NCBI GenBank assembly: GCA_963575745.1
Contig: CAUYUJ010016898.1
Location: forward strand, 193,781 to 257,780
Source of the DNA: Prorocentrum cordatum
Lineage: Eukaryota; Sar; Dinophyceae; Prorocentrales; Prorocentraceae
Reading direction: 5' to 3'
Length of the DNA: 64,000 nucleotides
The translations under genes were made by a program, and so were the position numbers. Shown here in pieces: positions 11,735-23,960 of the stretch. The notes under the pieces were generated by a model that was not told the DNA's origin, searched no databases, and saw only the letters and a program-made list of their open reading frames with translations. Position 1 is the stretch's first letter; each line of letters opens with the position of its first letter.

Positions 11735-12185
11735 CTTGGTATAACAACGATGTCGGAAAAGGCAGCAAGGATTCATCGTTACATATTATGTCTCTTTCCT
11801 GCCCTTCCGCCTGCATGCCGAACTTCACAGACCCAGGTGCATGGCGCGAAGCGCCAACGCAATGATATATTTTTAGTGCTCACACACACATAGACATAAT
11901 TATATATATATGAAGACATATGCACGCATGCCTGTACATGTACGTATTCACATGTGCACACATGAAATGTATGAATGTATGTGTATGCATGTATACATAT
12001 ATAAAAACATATTTACATATGCATATATACATGAACATACAAGACTGCAGTGGCACTTCGCGCCATGCACCTTTGTCCTTGAAGTTTGGTATGGAGGCGG
12101 CATGGCATGAAGGTCAAGCGGACAATTTAGCGATAACTCCTTGTTGCCTTTTCCGGCATCGCCGTTATGCTACATATTTATGTGA
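11735..12185. mobile_element. Fold-back element with roughly 130-bp inverted arms
   Basis: The left arm (about 11738-11865) contains GATGTCGGAAAAGGCAGCAA and later GGTGCATGGCGCGAAG. The right arm (about 12050-12180) contains CTTCGCGCCATGCACC and later TTGTTGCCTTTTCCGGCATC. The arms are inverted and in matching order. The centre is AT-rich with ATATAT and ACATAT runs. It is probably a long-TIR MITE or foldback transposon. Confidence 0.8.
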
Positions 12186-12299
12186 ATACATATATAGAGA
12201 GAGAGGGAGAGAGAGAGGTGTGTGTGTGTGTGTGTTAATGGATATCTCATGTCGGAGTGTTGGCCCCCCCCGCCCACGCCAGCACATAATGACAAATGG

Positions 12300-12720
12300 T
12301 CCTCCCCACCAGGGTACCGAAGGTGACCCCAGTGGCCTCGGGCCTGTTTTCGGGCCCGCTTTCGGCCTTCCGGAGAGCTTCCAGAACACCCACGATGGCC
12401 TCCAGACGGCCCTATTTGCCGCCAAGATGGGACAAGAGCGCCCCCAAACCGCTCAGGATGGCTTTAAGACGACCCAGAGGCCTCCCAGAATTCCCAAGAG
12501 TGCACCAAGAGCACCCTCAAGAGGGCAGTATGAAGCCAGAATCGTGCGTAATTCCCTTCGGGAAAGACATGTATGCTTAGCGCATTCGCTTTTTCGCCCT
12601 AGTAGCACCCACTACGGCCTAGGGGGGCCCCCAAGATCACCCCAACCAAGACGGCCCAAGAGAGACCGAAGACGGCCCAAGAGGCGCCCAAGATGATCAG
12701 CGAGGCCCCAAGAGGGCCCC
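12300..12720 (-). repeat. Degenerate CTTGGGGCC-type repeat (minus orientation)
   Basis: Same class as 11050-11640, containing CCCAAGACGGCCCAAGAGG-like units. No protein is credible. Confidence 0.7.
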
Positions 12721-12734
12721 AATGGGACCCCTGA

Positions 12735-13455
12735 GGAAGAGCTCGAATTGGCGCGCACTTTGCGCGTGCCGTGAAGATTTGCGGTCCATTTTGCGTTGGC
12801 TTGCAGTTCCCGCGAGCCCAATCGCAGCTGTTTCTGGTGAGGAGATTTGCGGGCTACTTTTGCTTGGCCCGCAGCTTTTGCGAGCCCAATCGCAGCCTTT
12901 CCTGGTCTTCTTAGGGTCAGGAGATTTGCGGGCCATTTTTTCTGGCACGCATCTTCCGTGAACCCAATCTCAAAACACATTTGCGATCATTGGTTGTTGG
13001 CCCGCAATTTGTGCGAGCTGTGGAGATTTGCGGTTCACTCTGCGTTGGCTTGCAGTTTCTGCGAGCCCAATCGCATTTGTTTTTGGTGAGGAGATTTGCG
13101 GGCTACTTGTTGTTTTGGCCCGCAGTTTTTGCGAGCCTAATCGCAGCCTTTCCTGGTCTGTTTGGGGTGAGGAGATCTGCGGGCCATTTTGTGGGCCCGC
13201 AGTTTCCGCGAGCCCACTCACAACCTGCCCTTGCTAGCTTTCGGCAAGCAGGTTTGTGGGCCATTAATGTTGGCCCGCAATTTTCGCGAGCTCCTTGCGG
13301 ACCCACCTGCAGGCCCAACACCGTCCGCGTCCGCTTGGAATGAGCATATGTGCGCGCCTCTTTATCGGGGGGGGCGCAGTTCCCGCGGGGCCCAGCCTAG
13401 TCCCGCCCCTGCCTTGCCTGCGCAGGGTGGGCAGATTTGTGGATCATCTTCGCTG
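12735..13455 (+). repeat. Minisatellite, about 90-bp unit, roughly eight copies
   Basis: The pair GAGATTTGCGGGCCATTTT and GGCCCGCAGTTTTCGCGAGC, followed by CCAATCGCAGCCTTTCCTGG, recurs eight times with variation at about 85-95-bp spacing. Confidence 0.85.
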
Positions 13456-13529
13456 GGGCCCGCGTCCTGCTTGGGGCCGGCGCCGTGCCTGGGGGTCGTA
13501 CCAGCTCCAGCTCGGAGGCGCAATGGGAG

Positions 13530-13615
13530 AGAGAGAGAGAGGAAAAAAAGAGAGACAGAGACAGCGACAGAGACGGAGACAGAGACAGAGACATAGACAT
13601 AGACAGACATAGGCA
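13530..13615 (+). repeat. (GAGACA)n short repeat
   Basis: GAGACAGAGACAGCGACAGA-type hexamers turning into ATAGACATAGACAGACATAG. Confidence 0.85.
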
Positions 13616-13689
13616 CCAGCAAAGACAGGGACATAATTCAGCGGGGGCAAGCACGATGTTTCTCTTATGCAGTGTCGGCCAACATGTCC

Positions 13690-14560
13690 TGGCCCAGTCA
13701 GGCTTGTGAGGTCACGCCCGCCTCACATTCCGAGCCCCCCGCCCCAAGAGGACCCCCGAGACCGCCAGCAGGACTCCCAGAAGTGTCCAAGATGCCTTCC
13801 GAGGCCCCCAAAAATCCAAGGCGAGGCCTCCAGCCAGCCTCCAAGAGGCCCCGACGTGCTCCCAAGAAGCTCCCGGGAGGCCTCCCAGAAGACCCCAACA
13901 AGCCTCTCAGAGGCCACTCGTCCACATTCTGCACGATGTTCCCTGGGGTTTCTGGGGACATTGAATCGGACCTCGAGGACGTCCTCGAGACACCAATACG
14001 CGTCACAGAGGTCCTCCGAAGGCCACCAATGGGCTCCTGAGGCTTCCCGAGAGGCCCCCAGAAGCATCTCAGACGCCACGCGTCTACACCCAAAACGACG
14101 TTTCCAGAGCGGTTTCTGGGGACATCGCTTCCGCGCTAGAGGCTTCCCTCGAGATCCCGATGAGCGCCACAGGGGCTTCACGCATACGTCCTACATCACC
14201 GTGACGAAAGTTTCTTCGAATCTCCATTCGCTGATAGCACAGCAGGGCGGAGCAGTTCGCAGCAAGAGTACTCCAACTACGCCGCGCGCGGGCGCATCCC
14301 GCTCGATACATGACTGGGTGTGGCGCGGGGTAGTTTCCGATCCGGTTCTGGGGTAACAGAGTTATAAGCATCAGGTGGATCGGAAACTACTCCGCCGAAT
14401 GACGCCATCATCAGGTGATGTGAGGAATATTCAGAGGGATGCGAGACATCTTCGCGACAGCAGGTTGATGAAACTGTGGTCACTGCTGTGCAGTTTTGGT
14501 TCTTTTCCCGCGATGCATTCCCAGTGCACGTATCAGTCCAGGCAAGTAGCAATCGAGAGT
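13690..14560. other. CTTGGGGCC-type repeat (minus), then no gene
   Basis: 13690-14110 is the GGCC-rich degenerate repeat on the minus strand. 14110-14560 holds no supported coding sequence, although it adjoins the transposase remnant and may include its 3' non-coding end. Confidence 0.45.
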
Positions 14561-15600
14561 TAATTGTCGACCGTGGCCCCATTTCGGTCAACGACTTGCT
14601 TGCAGGCCTCCCAGAACCTAGCGGCCACGTTCGTCACCGTCTGGGCCTCAGCCGGCTTCAGGACCCCCTTGGCCCTTGCGGTGTAGGCCGTCTTTCCTAG
14701 AGGCCGGTTTTTTTTGCGCAAGTCCTCCAGGTCCATCGAGCGAAGTTTCTCGCGAAGCCAGACCCACAACATCTCTACTGGGTTCATAGTGGGGCTCTTG
14801 GGAGGAATGCTTCAAAGAGCAAAGCTCATCGTCCTGTAAGCCTTCATGCTGATCTTGGCTATCAGATATCTTCGTTGTCGCAGAGGAGGGTCCATGGGCT
14901 TCTCTTCTTCTTGGGGCTCAGCGCGCGCAGCGTGGCGGTCACCTTCCCGTCCCTCACTGACCGGGACCAATCCTCTTTGTCCGTCTTCTTGCTGTCAGGA
15001 TGCCAGAGCACCGCGGCGAAATCGTCCTTGGACACGCCGACCCATTGAGGAATCGCCCTCGATAGCGGGACCTGCTTGTCGTTGTCATCGCCCCCCCGCC
15101 AGCGCAGGCGAGTTCGCTTCGGTGTTCCTCCTCCACGCGTGCGCTGCACAGCCCCAGCAGTAGTCAAGACGCTCCGACTCCTCGCCGAGCCGCATGGACA
15201 GCGCGACTCCGTTCATGGACATGTCCAGCCTCGCGCGCAGGTCCTTCTTGCTCAGGCAGAGCGCAGCCTTGGCGAACGTCATCCCGGCCTGCTTCTGGTC
15301 GGCGTCGTGCCTCCTCGTCTGGTTCTTGGGTGGCCATTGGTTACTCCTGCTTCGCAGAAGCTTGCGGACTGTAGAATCCCCCTCCGTGATCTTCATCTCT
15401 TTGGCGAGGTCCGCCTGCAACGACACGGAGCTGACGATCTCGCAAGTGCGCCGAGCGAGCAACCGACGCACGAGAAATTGTTGGACCTCTTTTGTCATCG
15501 TCCACGGCTTCCGCCCGCATCGTTTATTTGGCGACGCTAGAGCTTTGCATTGCCTCGTGGACACAGGCCCACGAGGGGTGACCCCCGCTGACGTTGACAA
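14560..15600 (-). pseudogene. IS630/Tc1-mariner transposase, broken
   Basis: Three minus-strand frames together give a DDE transposase that cuts and joins transposon ends. The first (15600 to 15085) has a helix-turn-helix-like N-terminus (NKRCGRKPWTMTKEVQQFLV) and the first acidic motif around LDMSMNG (about 15211-15231). The second (15167 to 14862) ends in LLCDNED, the second Asp motif. The third (14787 to 14560) begins NPVEMLWVWLREKL, the conserved Pro-x-Glu box with the third catalytic residue. A PPKSPT segment in the same frame precedes it. All catalytic motifs survive, but at least two frameshifts and stops break the frame, so it is dead. Terminal repeats were not located. Confidence 0.85.
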
Positions 15601-16514
15601 GTTTCCCCGATATTGTCTCCCAAGACTGTTTGTCTACGTGTCGCAACAAGTACGTTCCCGCTGGTTCGCGAAATCCCCAGAGCCTCTGCACCCTTGCTTC
15701 CTAGTGATGGCCATGATGGCGCCAGGAGAACACCAGGATGGCCCCAATCAAGGGAGGAAAAACCACGAGGACCAGATAATTGGCGCTTGCTAAACGGCCT
15801 TGGGCGTTTACGAAACAGCCCTGCCCTGCTCGACTCCTTCCTTGTGTGCGTTTAAACGGCCTCGCTTGTCGGGGTGGTTCTTTAGTGCCGCAGGGTCAGC
15901 GACTCCATCGTCGGTCTGGGGCCTCCGGACTCTTTTGGCCCTCGAGAGGCATCCGCGGCGACAAAAACATAAAAAAGTATGGGGGTGATGATAGGGGATG
16001 GTTCTTATGATGGTTATTCTGGGGGCGATTGGGGTGACTATGGCCATGATGGCCCCAGGAGAACGCCAGGCTGGCCCCCGGAAGCCCCCCCCCCTTCTCC
16101 CTCCGCCCCGCCTGGCCCTCGCCCTCCCCCTCGTGCAATGGTGCCAGGGCGCGCGTGCCGCTCGCTTCCGCGGGTAACACTGCATGAAGGCAGAGTTTGG
16201 AGAGAGGGGCGGCTGATTGCCACGATGTAGCGGCCTTCGGCCCATCTCGCCACCCTGCCCGAGTCGTGGACCAGAGGCCTCCTTGAGGCCTCCTGGGGGC
16301 CTCCTTGGGGCTCGGCGCCTGGGGCCTCTCGGGGTCCCGCTGGCGGTATCTGCCCGTCTCGGGAAGTGATCCTGGGGTCATCCCGGGGGTCTCGGCCAAG
16401 AGCCTCTCGGGTACCGTCTTGGGGCGGTCATCGAGGCCTACGAGCGCCTCTGACCATCTTAGGGCATGTTGGAGGCTTGGACTTTTGGCCATGCTCCCGA
16501 GGCCTCTAGGAAGT
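15601..16514. other. No gene seen
   Basis: No supported coding sequence. The CTTGGGGCC-type repeat begins at about 16260. Confidence 0.4.
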
Positions 16515-16668
16515 CTGGGGATCTGGAGCCAGGACAGAAAAACATCCTTCAAGAACCTGAGACTTTCCGCCGACCAAACTGAAGAACATTCGAGGGTACC
16601 CTCCCCCAGGGTGCACAATAAGAGTACCCTCCCCGAACCAACCTCGACCTCATACCTCGGTCCGACCG
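16515..16668 (-). mobile_element. MITE family 3, copy b (inverted)
   Basis: Reverse-oriented copy of the element at 16786-16954, ending CATACCTCGGTCCGACCG before TA. Together the two form a head-to-head pair separated by about 117 bp. Confidence 0.75.
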
Positions 16669-16785
16669 TACAGCACCCAATGCCGACGACTCCAGGGGAC
16701 CTGGGGGCACTTCCTCTTGGTGCCTGACGCACGGTGGCGGAGATTCCCCGCGAGGGGAGTTGGGTGGGGACAGGCGTGCAGCGTA

Positions 16786-16954
16786 CGGTCGGACCGAGGT
16801 ATCGAGGTCGATTCGGGGAGGGTGCCCTCATGTTCTCCGTGTTTGTCGGATGCCCTAGTGCATCCCGGGGGAGGATATATTCGAATGCTCTTCAGCTTGG
16901 CCAGCGGAGGGTCTCACGTTCTTGAAGGGTGTTTTTCTGTCTTAGGTTCGGCCG
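16786..16954 (+). mobile_element. MITE family 3, copy a
   Basis: A 169-bp element between two TA dinucleotides, starting CGGTCGGACCGAGGTAT and ending TTAGGTTCGGCCG. Shared internal blocks are GGTCGATTCGGGGAGGGT, ATGTTCTCCGTG, TTGGCCAGCGGAGGGTCTCA and GTTCTTGAAGGG. Other copies lie at 16515, 34752, 44610 and 58352. Confidence 0.85.
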
Positions 16955-17395
16955 TATTCCCAGCGATAGGAGCTGGTGGGGACAGGCGCGCAGCCTATGT
17001 GAGATTGAAAGTTGTTGAGGACAGGGGCGCTACGAGAACGGAACGGGCGGGATCTACATTCATGGCCCTGTTCCGTCTTTTTTTGTGTCAGCGATTGTTT
17101 TGGAGGAGTGTGCGTCATGTGCCAGATTGCCGATTGAGACTGAATCACGTATCAAGCGCAGGAGATTTTGACTCCTACTTTGTGACCGCATTCATCTGCC
17201 AGCGCCAGAGGCGCTCTAGGCTTTGCCGACAGAACGAGAAAGAGAAAGGGAATCGGAGGTTCACACCTCTTGCACAACATTATTGCGGATTGTCCTGCAA
17301 GCTGTGCCAGCCGGAGGCCTATGATCTCAACACGCCGCCGCATGTTGTATTACGAAGGCCTTACGGCCGGTTCCGCCGACACTGAAGGCGGTCGA
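16955..17395. other. No gene seen
   Basis: Mixed-composition sequence without a supported coding region. Confidence 0.4.
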
Positions 17396-18345
17396 TGACG
17401 ACGTCGACGCCGACGCCGACGACGACGACGACGACGACGCCGCATGTTGTATTGCCTTACTTTTCCTTCCCCTTACCAATTCCCCTACAATCTTCCTCGC
17501 TTGCTCCTCGGGTACCTCGCTTTCTGTCGCTCGTCCTCTATCCCTCCCTCCCTCTTCTTCTGCCCCTGTTGGCACCATCTCGTTCTCTCCCTGCCTCGCC
17601 TCCACCTGTTCTCAGTCGACCTCCTCTCCCTCCTCCCCCTCCGCCCCTCCCGCCTCTACCTCCTCTGCCTAATTCCCCTCGGAATGTAAGTCCCACCAAA
17701 CATTTCCCGCCCAGCATTCCATTGGATCGATGCCGAATCGAAGCTGAGCCGCCCTTCTCCTCCTCCTCCTCCTCCTCCTCCTCCTCCTCCTCCTCCTCTT
17801 CCTCCCCCTCCTCCTCCCACCTACTGTCCTCTGCTTCCCTTGCGTTTCGGCTCTTTCCCTTCTCCTCATATCTACATTCCTCCTCGTCCCTTGCGTTTCG
17901 GGTTTCGGCCTCCCCCTATGTTATTTTTCTCGTCGCTGCAGATTATATTTCTACTCGGTTGTTTTCGGATGTGTCTACTCCTCCTACTCCTGTTGCCCAC
18001 CTGCCTCTCGGTGTCCGTCGACTTCATCTCTCTCCTCCCCCCCGTCATCTTCGCCATCTCTGCGCTCCGACCTTGATTCCCCTCGCTGCCCAGCGCCGAC
18101 CCCCCTCCGCATCGAGGGGGGGCCACGAGGGGGCGCGCGGTATCGGAGCCATCGCCTCCCAGTGACACGGGGTGGAGGAGGGAGGAGGAGAAGGAGGAGG
18201 AGGAGGAGGAGGAGGAGGATAGAGAAGGAGGAGGATAGAGGAAGAAGGCAGGAGGAGGGGGGGGGGGTGAGGAGGAGGGGGGAGGGGAGGAGGAGGAGGA
18301 GGAGGAGGAGGAGGAGGAGGAGGAGGAGGAGGAGGATGAGGAGGA
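17396..18345. repeat. GAC triplets, pyrimidine-rich tract with (TCC)n, then (AGG)n
   Basis: A short (GAC)n at 17396-17445 is followed by pyrimidine-rich DNA to about 18060, including pure TCC at 17757-17800. A purine-rich (AGG)n block lies at 18168-18345. The TCC and AGG blocks on one strand could pair as a large inverted microsatellite. No protein is supported. Confidence 0.85.
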
Positions 18346-18779
18346 GGAGCGTTTAGGAACGTTTATTTCAATCAGAGGCTCAATTGGACCACGCACCCCA
18401 GACGAAGGAAACGACCGCCACGCAGGCACCGAGGCCCCAGCGTGGCCCTCACTCCCCCCGCCTTGGCTGCGCCGCCCTTCTGGGGACTGGTGCAGGCTCG
18501 GGCTCGGTTCGAGAGCTTCGACAGCAGCCTCCGTCGCCTGCTCGCCGTGTGCGGCAGCAGCGAGGAGGGCTTCCTGGGCACGGAGGGTGCCTCGAGGCGG
18601 GCCTTCCCGACAAGGGTGCAAGCCCCTCCGAATTCAATTGATATTCTCCTTGCCACCTCGATTCTCACCCCGACACGGACGACGAAGGTGGCGGGCATCG
18701 CCGCCATTCGCGATCGAGGTATATAATCCACACCGTGCACAATAGGTGATGCCATGGATCGGGACAGCATGCAAGACAT

Positions 18780-19803
18780 GAGAGACGTGGAGGTCCAGGG
18801 CTCCTCTCCCTCCTTTCTGCAACTCGCTCGCGGCCACAGGCACGGGCGCACCGCCACGAGCCTCGGCCGTCGGCCCTTCATCGTCGGCGGGGGGCCTGAG
18901 CATGCACGAGGTGGCCACGAAACAGAGCAGCTGGCTCTGGCCGACCACGCACAGGCAACGAGTGCAGACCCATCGTTCAGATCCACACTGCTGCAGCTCG
19001 TGCGACGAGGAGGCGCACGCCACGGCGGCAGCAGAGCGAGTCGGCCGACGCGGCCCCAAGCAGCGAATTCCACGCAGCCGGTCCGCCTCAGCTGCGAGCT
19101 CTAGGGTTCTGCAGGCACGTCTGCGGACCATGCGGGCCTCTGTGTCCACGACGTCGGTGTACGTCTCAGCCCCCGCGAACCCAAGCCGCCAGCAGGCCGC
19201 CGCAGTCGCTCTCGCGAGCGCATCGGCGGCAGCGTTGCCAAGCGCCCGCTCGAGGTCCGGCTCCGTCCTGAGCAGCTGCAGGTGCTCCTCCTCGTCCGTG
19301 TGCGCGGGCACCCAGACAACCTCGATCGCGCCAGGGGACCTGCGGCACCGCGCCTGACGTGCGCGCTGCCAGAGGTCTTCGTTGGCGCCGTCAGGCTGGA
19401 CGGTCGCCATCCTTCGCTCCCAGCACCGCATGAGGGGCTCGTGATCAGTCACGTACCTCAGGTTCCCTCCGACGGACTCCAGCGCCAGCATGAAACCGAG
19501 AATCTCCGCACGCGGCACCGTCTGCCGTCTGCCAGGAACAGGCACAGCGCGGAACCAACGCAACTTGGTCCACAACCCTTTCTCGTCTTGGCCCATGACC
19601 ACGATGCTGGTCGCACAGCGTCTGCGCCTCGGGTCGTCGGAGTGCTTCCCGCCAGAGCCATCCCTGTAGACCACCACGAAGCCGCCCTCGCGCCTCGCAG
19701 CCTCCAGGGTGTCGACCGTTCCGAGGGACACCGCGGCCTGCTCCACCCTCTGGTCGCAGAAGACGGGGGTGGTCAAGCTGGAGGCGGGCACCGTCGCAAC
19801 CAC
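18780..19803 (-). pseudogene. LINE RNase H domain and Cys-rich tail
   Basis: A long minus-strand frame contains FVVVYRDGSGG (about 19670, first Asp), PRAEILGFMLALESVG (catalytic Glu), LRYVTDHEPL (second Asp) and GNAAADALARATA (last Asp). Together these are the RNase H active site that removes the RNA template. It is followed by a tail with CASSSHELQQCG and WVCTRC, a possible zinc-binding motif. It shares its frame with the upstream RT reading but is separated from it by one stop near 19816. Confidence 0.85.
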
Positions 19804-20599
19804 ATGGCCGGCGAGGACTCATGTCCAGCATGCGGCCGGCAGCGCCCGATGCACTAGGGCAGCCGTGGACTCGAACTCCTCGCCCACGTTCGCCGGACAC
19901 TGCCAGATCCTGTGCGCCAGGGTCTCGTCCGCACAACCGCACCCCGCGCAGCCCTCGTGTTCCAGCACGTAGCCAGCAGCAGCGCGACGGGATCTCGCCC
20001 ACTGGCCGCCAGAGAACAGCGAGGGTGAGACCCCACTCGGCATGGCGAGCCTCGCGCTCCAGCTTCCTGAGCTCGCGACCGATGTGCAGGAAGTTCGCGC
20101 CGCCGACAAGGTCGTCCCCATTGTTGGCGTCGGCGGTCCTCCTCGACGTCCTGAAACACCCCGCCGAAGCCGGCGCGTGCGTGGAAGCTGTCGTCGTCGG
20201 CGCCAGCCAGCCCCCACTCGTCCACGCTCTCGGCCGTCGGACGAACCCAGACAGAAGCCGCGCGCGGGTCCCGGCCCATGTCCAGCAACGTAGCTTGCAG
20301 CGCGCCCATGGGTCTTCGAACCCGCTTCCAGCGCCACTTGCCAGCGCATCCATCGTAGGGCCCCGAGGACCCTCGGCCAGGCGCGCCTGATGCGACCATG
20401 CAGCGACGGGTCGGAGAACCAGAGACTGCACCGCGACGCCACCAGCTGCACACGCAGGGCGATGAAGGGGTCGAGCAGCCCCACCGTGGCCGCCAGCACG
20501 GAAGCGAGGCAGCGTCCGCGGGCCGTTCCGCCCACAGCATGACCTGCCCGTCGTCGTAGTTGACGCACCGGACCAGGAGGTGCGCGGTTGACCCGGTGG

Positions 20600-21554
20600 T
20601 CGTAGGCCGACTGCGGCAGCGCGCCCGTGGTCCGCGACCCACGGCCTTCCGTCAGTGTGGCAGTGGCCCGTCGCAGCTTCACGATGGGCCTCCATCGTCG
20701 GGCCCCAGCAGTGATGTGAGCCGACGCCTTGGTAAGCGCCCTGCGACGCCCCGAGGCTGCGTCAGTGCTGAGGTCCACCGCCGCGTCGGCCACCGAGTGT
20801 AGGATACCCGCGGCCTCGAGACTGCCCGACAGGTTGGCTGCCAGCGCGCTGCTGGACGCCGCGAGCACCGTCTGGGCCGAGCAGATGAACCCCTGGTCTT
20901 CCATGCCATCTTGGAGCGCCTTGCAACGCGAGGAAGCTCCTTCTCCGCGGCGCTGGCCGACCCCTCGCAGCAGATGACCGCGTCGTCGATGAAGCTCTTT
21001 GGGCCAGCTCTCGGGCACATCACGCGCGCCCGCTGCAGGAGCGGGCTGATGTAGCTTGCCGAAGGAAACCCCGTGCGCCGAGCCCGCCACGACAGAGCGG
21101 GTCGCCTCCGCCTGCACGGAGTACCCGTGGTGGCAGCCCTTCAGGTCGCGCGGAGCCAGGAACGGCTGAACCTCCAAGGCCACCACCACAGCGGGGCACC
21201 GCTGCCGCTCCGCGGCGGCCATCAGCTTGACCAAGGACACCGTGTCGTAGAAGGTCTCCACGTCCAGCGCGAGGGTAGCGGCCGCCGCCTCCAGCTCGAC
21301 GCCAGTCTCGTGGAGCAGGCTGCGCGCCAACTCCGCTCGCAGCGCGCTGGGGCCACGGACTGCGGTATCCCAGAAAGCGCCGAGCTCCTCAGTCCAGGTT
21401 GAAGTGACCGCTGAGCGTGCTCGGGGTCAGATCTTGGGCACCAGCGGGAGGAGGCGGAGGCCAATGATGCGCTCGCCACCAGCCTTCTTGGGGGAGAGCG
21501 CCACTGATGGCGCCCATAAGCCGACGTAGCCAGCAGCACCTCTCCTCGCAGCAC
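20600..21554 (-). pseudogene. LINE reverse transcriptase domain, broken
   Basis: Copies element RNA into DNA at the target site. On the minus strand the pieces appear in order: PKKAGGERIIGLRLLPLVPK (about 21505, the early RT motif), LDVETFYDTVS (about 21240-21270, motif A with the first catalytic Asp), and SFIDDAVIC (20982-20993, motif C, here FIDD in place of YADD). A thumb-like ASGRRRALTKASAH segment follows. Motifs A and C are in different frames, so the gene is dead. Frames flip at least twice between 21.1 and 20.9 kb. Confidence 0.85.
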
Positions 21555-22680
21555 GTCAGCAGGGACCGCAGCTCTTCGCGACTCTCGGGCGGCAGCCTCT
21601 CGAGGTCGTCCGAGCCGAGGCCGTCAACGCCTCTCGCCTTCCTGCAGCCTTGGACCCGCGCGGCCAGATCGATACTGTTGCGCTCGAGGGGCCCCAGCGG
21701 GGACCCCCTGGCCCGATGCCTTCTTGCCTGGAGGGCCGCTATGCGGTCAGGCCAGGACTCCGAGCGATCACACCACGTGGCACTTCAGCGCGCGGCCTTC
21801 AGGCGCATGACGTGGCTGGGCTCCGTCACGGGGAGACCATCCCCCACCGGCTCCTGCGCCGAGGGAGCGGGGCCACGCACCCATCTGCGAAGGACGCCGG
21901 ACTTCTCCTTCCACATTTTGCGCGCCCACGATGCGAACTCACGGCGATGCTGGCCCGCGGCGCGCGCCTGCGCGGCGGTGCCGAAGCGCTCCGCCACGGT
22001 CACCATGGCGCCAATCTCCTCGGTGGGTATCTACAGGGCGCCGTTGACCATGATATCCCAGGCAGGAGGAACCTCGGGCCCAGCCGAGCGAGGGAAGGGG
22101 GCCACCGTGTCCATCAGGATGTTGGCCGCCTCGCGCAGCAGCACATCCAGACAGCGCTCAAGCTGGTCGCCGTCGCTATCTGCGTTCCTCCGACGGATGC
22201 ATGCGATCTGCTTCAGCACTCCCAATGCCACCGCACAGTGCACTGCCGCCTGGTGTCGCAGATGCGCGCGCCCAGGAGATGGCTTGAGCGGGGGCCGGCA
22301 AAATCGTAGCCAGCAGCACGACCACGACACCGACCGCGCTCACAGACAGGCACCTTGCTAGCATCCAAAAGCACATCCTCGGCCCTGGCGACCCAGTTGG
22401 CGTGGCGCGCACTGATGAAGGCCTCGTCGCCGCCCGCCATACAGACCAGGCGGCGCGTGCTCAGCAGCTCCATGGTCTCGTTCCGGTCAGCACGCGCGGG
22501 TGCCGAACCCGCAGAAAGCCAGGCCTCGGACTGCACAAAGTACTCAGTCGGCTCACCACAGGCTGACCCATTAGGCGGCCTCCTCGCCGCCAACGTGATC
22601 AGCTCGTGCACTGCAGGGTCGGCGTCCAGATGCCTGCTGCCCTCGACCAGGTTGGAGGGTGGCGCTGACTCCTGCCGCTT

Positions 22681-23350
22681 GCTGCCGCAATTTATCACAG
22701 GCTGCGGCCAACTGTCTGACCTGCGACTTGTGCCTTGGGGGGCAGCCGCCCGCGGCCCCCCCGGGCCGCGCCCGCAGCCCGCGCGAGCAGCCACCAGCCT
22801 AGCCGCGGCAAGGCCAGGCTGCCTGGGGCCTCGCGCGCAGCCCAGCACCTCCTCGCCCGCGGCGAAGAAATCCTCGCCAGGCCCGCAGTCCTCATGCCGC
22901 CGCAGCCCGGGCGTCCTCCTCAGCACGCGTGGCCAGCAGCTCGGCGTCCGCACTGGTTGGCCTCTCGCTGCGCACGTCGAGGTCATTGCGCTGGGCCTTG
23001 GCGCCTCCCTCCAGGCTGGGGGGGGGGCACCGTCAGTTCACGTCGGTCGCTGCCGCAATTTATCACAGGCTGCGGCCAACTACCTGACCCGCGACATGGG
23101 CTTTGGGGGGCAGCGCCCTGCGGCCCCCCCAGGCCGCGCCCGCGGCCCGCGCCAGCAGCCTCCAGCCCGGCCACGGCGGGGTCCGGTGGGTTGGCGCCAG
23201 TGGCGCCACGCAGAACGTCCATGCCCTCGCCGAAGAAGCTTCGCCAGGGCCGCAGTCCTCCCATACCGCCGCCGCGCTCGCCTCGATCTCCGCGCGCGCG
23301 GCCAGCAGCGCGGCATCCGCCTCGGACTGCATCGCCGAAAAGTCGGTCTG
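22681..23350. repeat. Direct duplication of about 300 bp inside the LINE linker
   Basis: GCTGCCGCAATTTATCACAG followed by GCTGCGGCCAACT occurs at 22681 and 23049, an offset of 368 bp. Similarity continues through the TTGGGGGGCAGC, CGGCCCCCCC and GCCGCAGTCCTC blocks. On the minus strand both copies code for an Arg/Ala-rich segment with shared words LLARAAGAA and PPKA. Confidence 0.85.
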
Positions 23351-23499
23351 CAGGTGTGCCGCCAGCTCGTCGCGGCAGCGCGCCGCTTAAGCTGGCCTTT
23401 GACTCTGGGTCGGGCTGCTGACTGGGCCCCGGCGGCGTCGGGAACGCCGGCGGAACGACAAGTCGCCGACGCACCCATCGACGCCCGCCTCTGGCGACC

Positions 23500-23960
23500 C
23501 GCAGCCGCAGCCCCGCGCGCGCCTGCCAGGGCACGTCTAGCACCGCCTCCAGCTCGCCAAGGTCACTTGCGCCGTGCGGGAGCAAGCCGTAGTCGATGAG
23601 CTTGCCACTGCCCTTGAAGCAGGTGGCCTCCGGGTCGCGGGTCAGCAGCAGCTCGCCCTGCACCTTCTGCGGGAACCCCGTGCGCATGAGCTCCTCGGGC
23701 GTCGCATTCCAGTCCGCCAGCGCGACCCACGGGTCCGCCAGTCTGGCCGAAAAGGCGGCCAGCGACTGGAACCGGCGGCGGTCGGCGCCGTCCATGCCAC
23801 AACCAGAGAAAATATGCAGTCACCATCGCAAGATTGCCTTGCTTGAGATGCATCGCCAGCGGCGCGAACCCGTCGAGCCGCGCCTCTGGGAGGCCCCTTC
23901 TGGGCGGCGGCGGCCAGGTGGCTGAAGGAGGAGGTCGCCATGTCACACCTGGCCGCGATC
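23500..23960 (-). pseudogene. LINE endonuclease (EEP/APE-like) domain, broken
   Basis: Minus-strand segment with the motif PWVALADWNATPEEL (about 23736-23692), equivalent to the gDfN-x-x-P motif of apurinic-type LINE endonucleases that nick the target DNA. It is followed by KGSGKLIDYGLL, matching the DY/DF-x-hydrophobic motif, and by LDVPWQARAGLRLRV. An upstream piece in another frame (GNLAMVTAYFLW) resembles the preceding beta strand. At least one frameshift lies within it. Confidence 0.75.
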
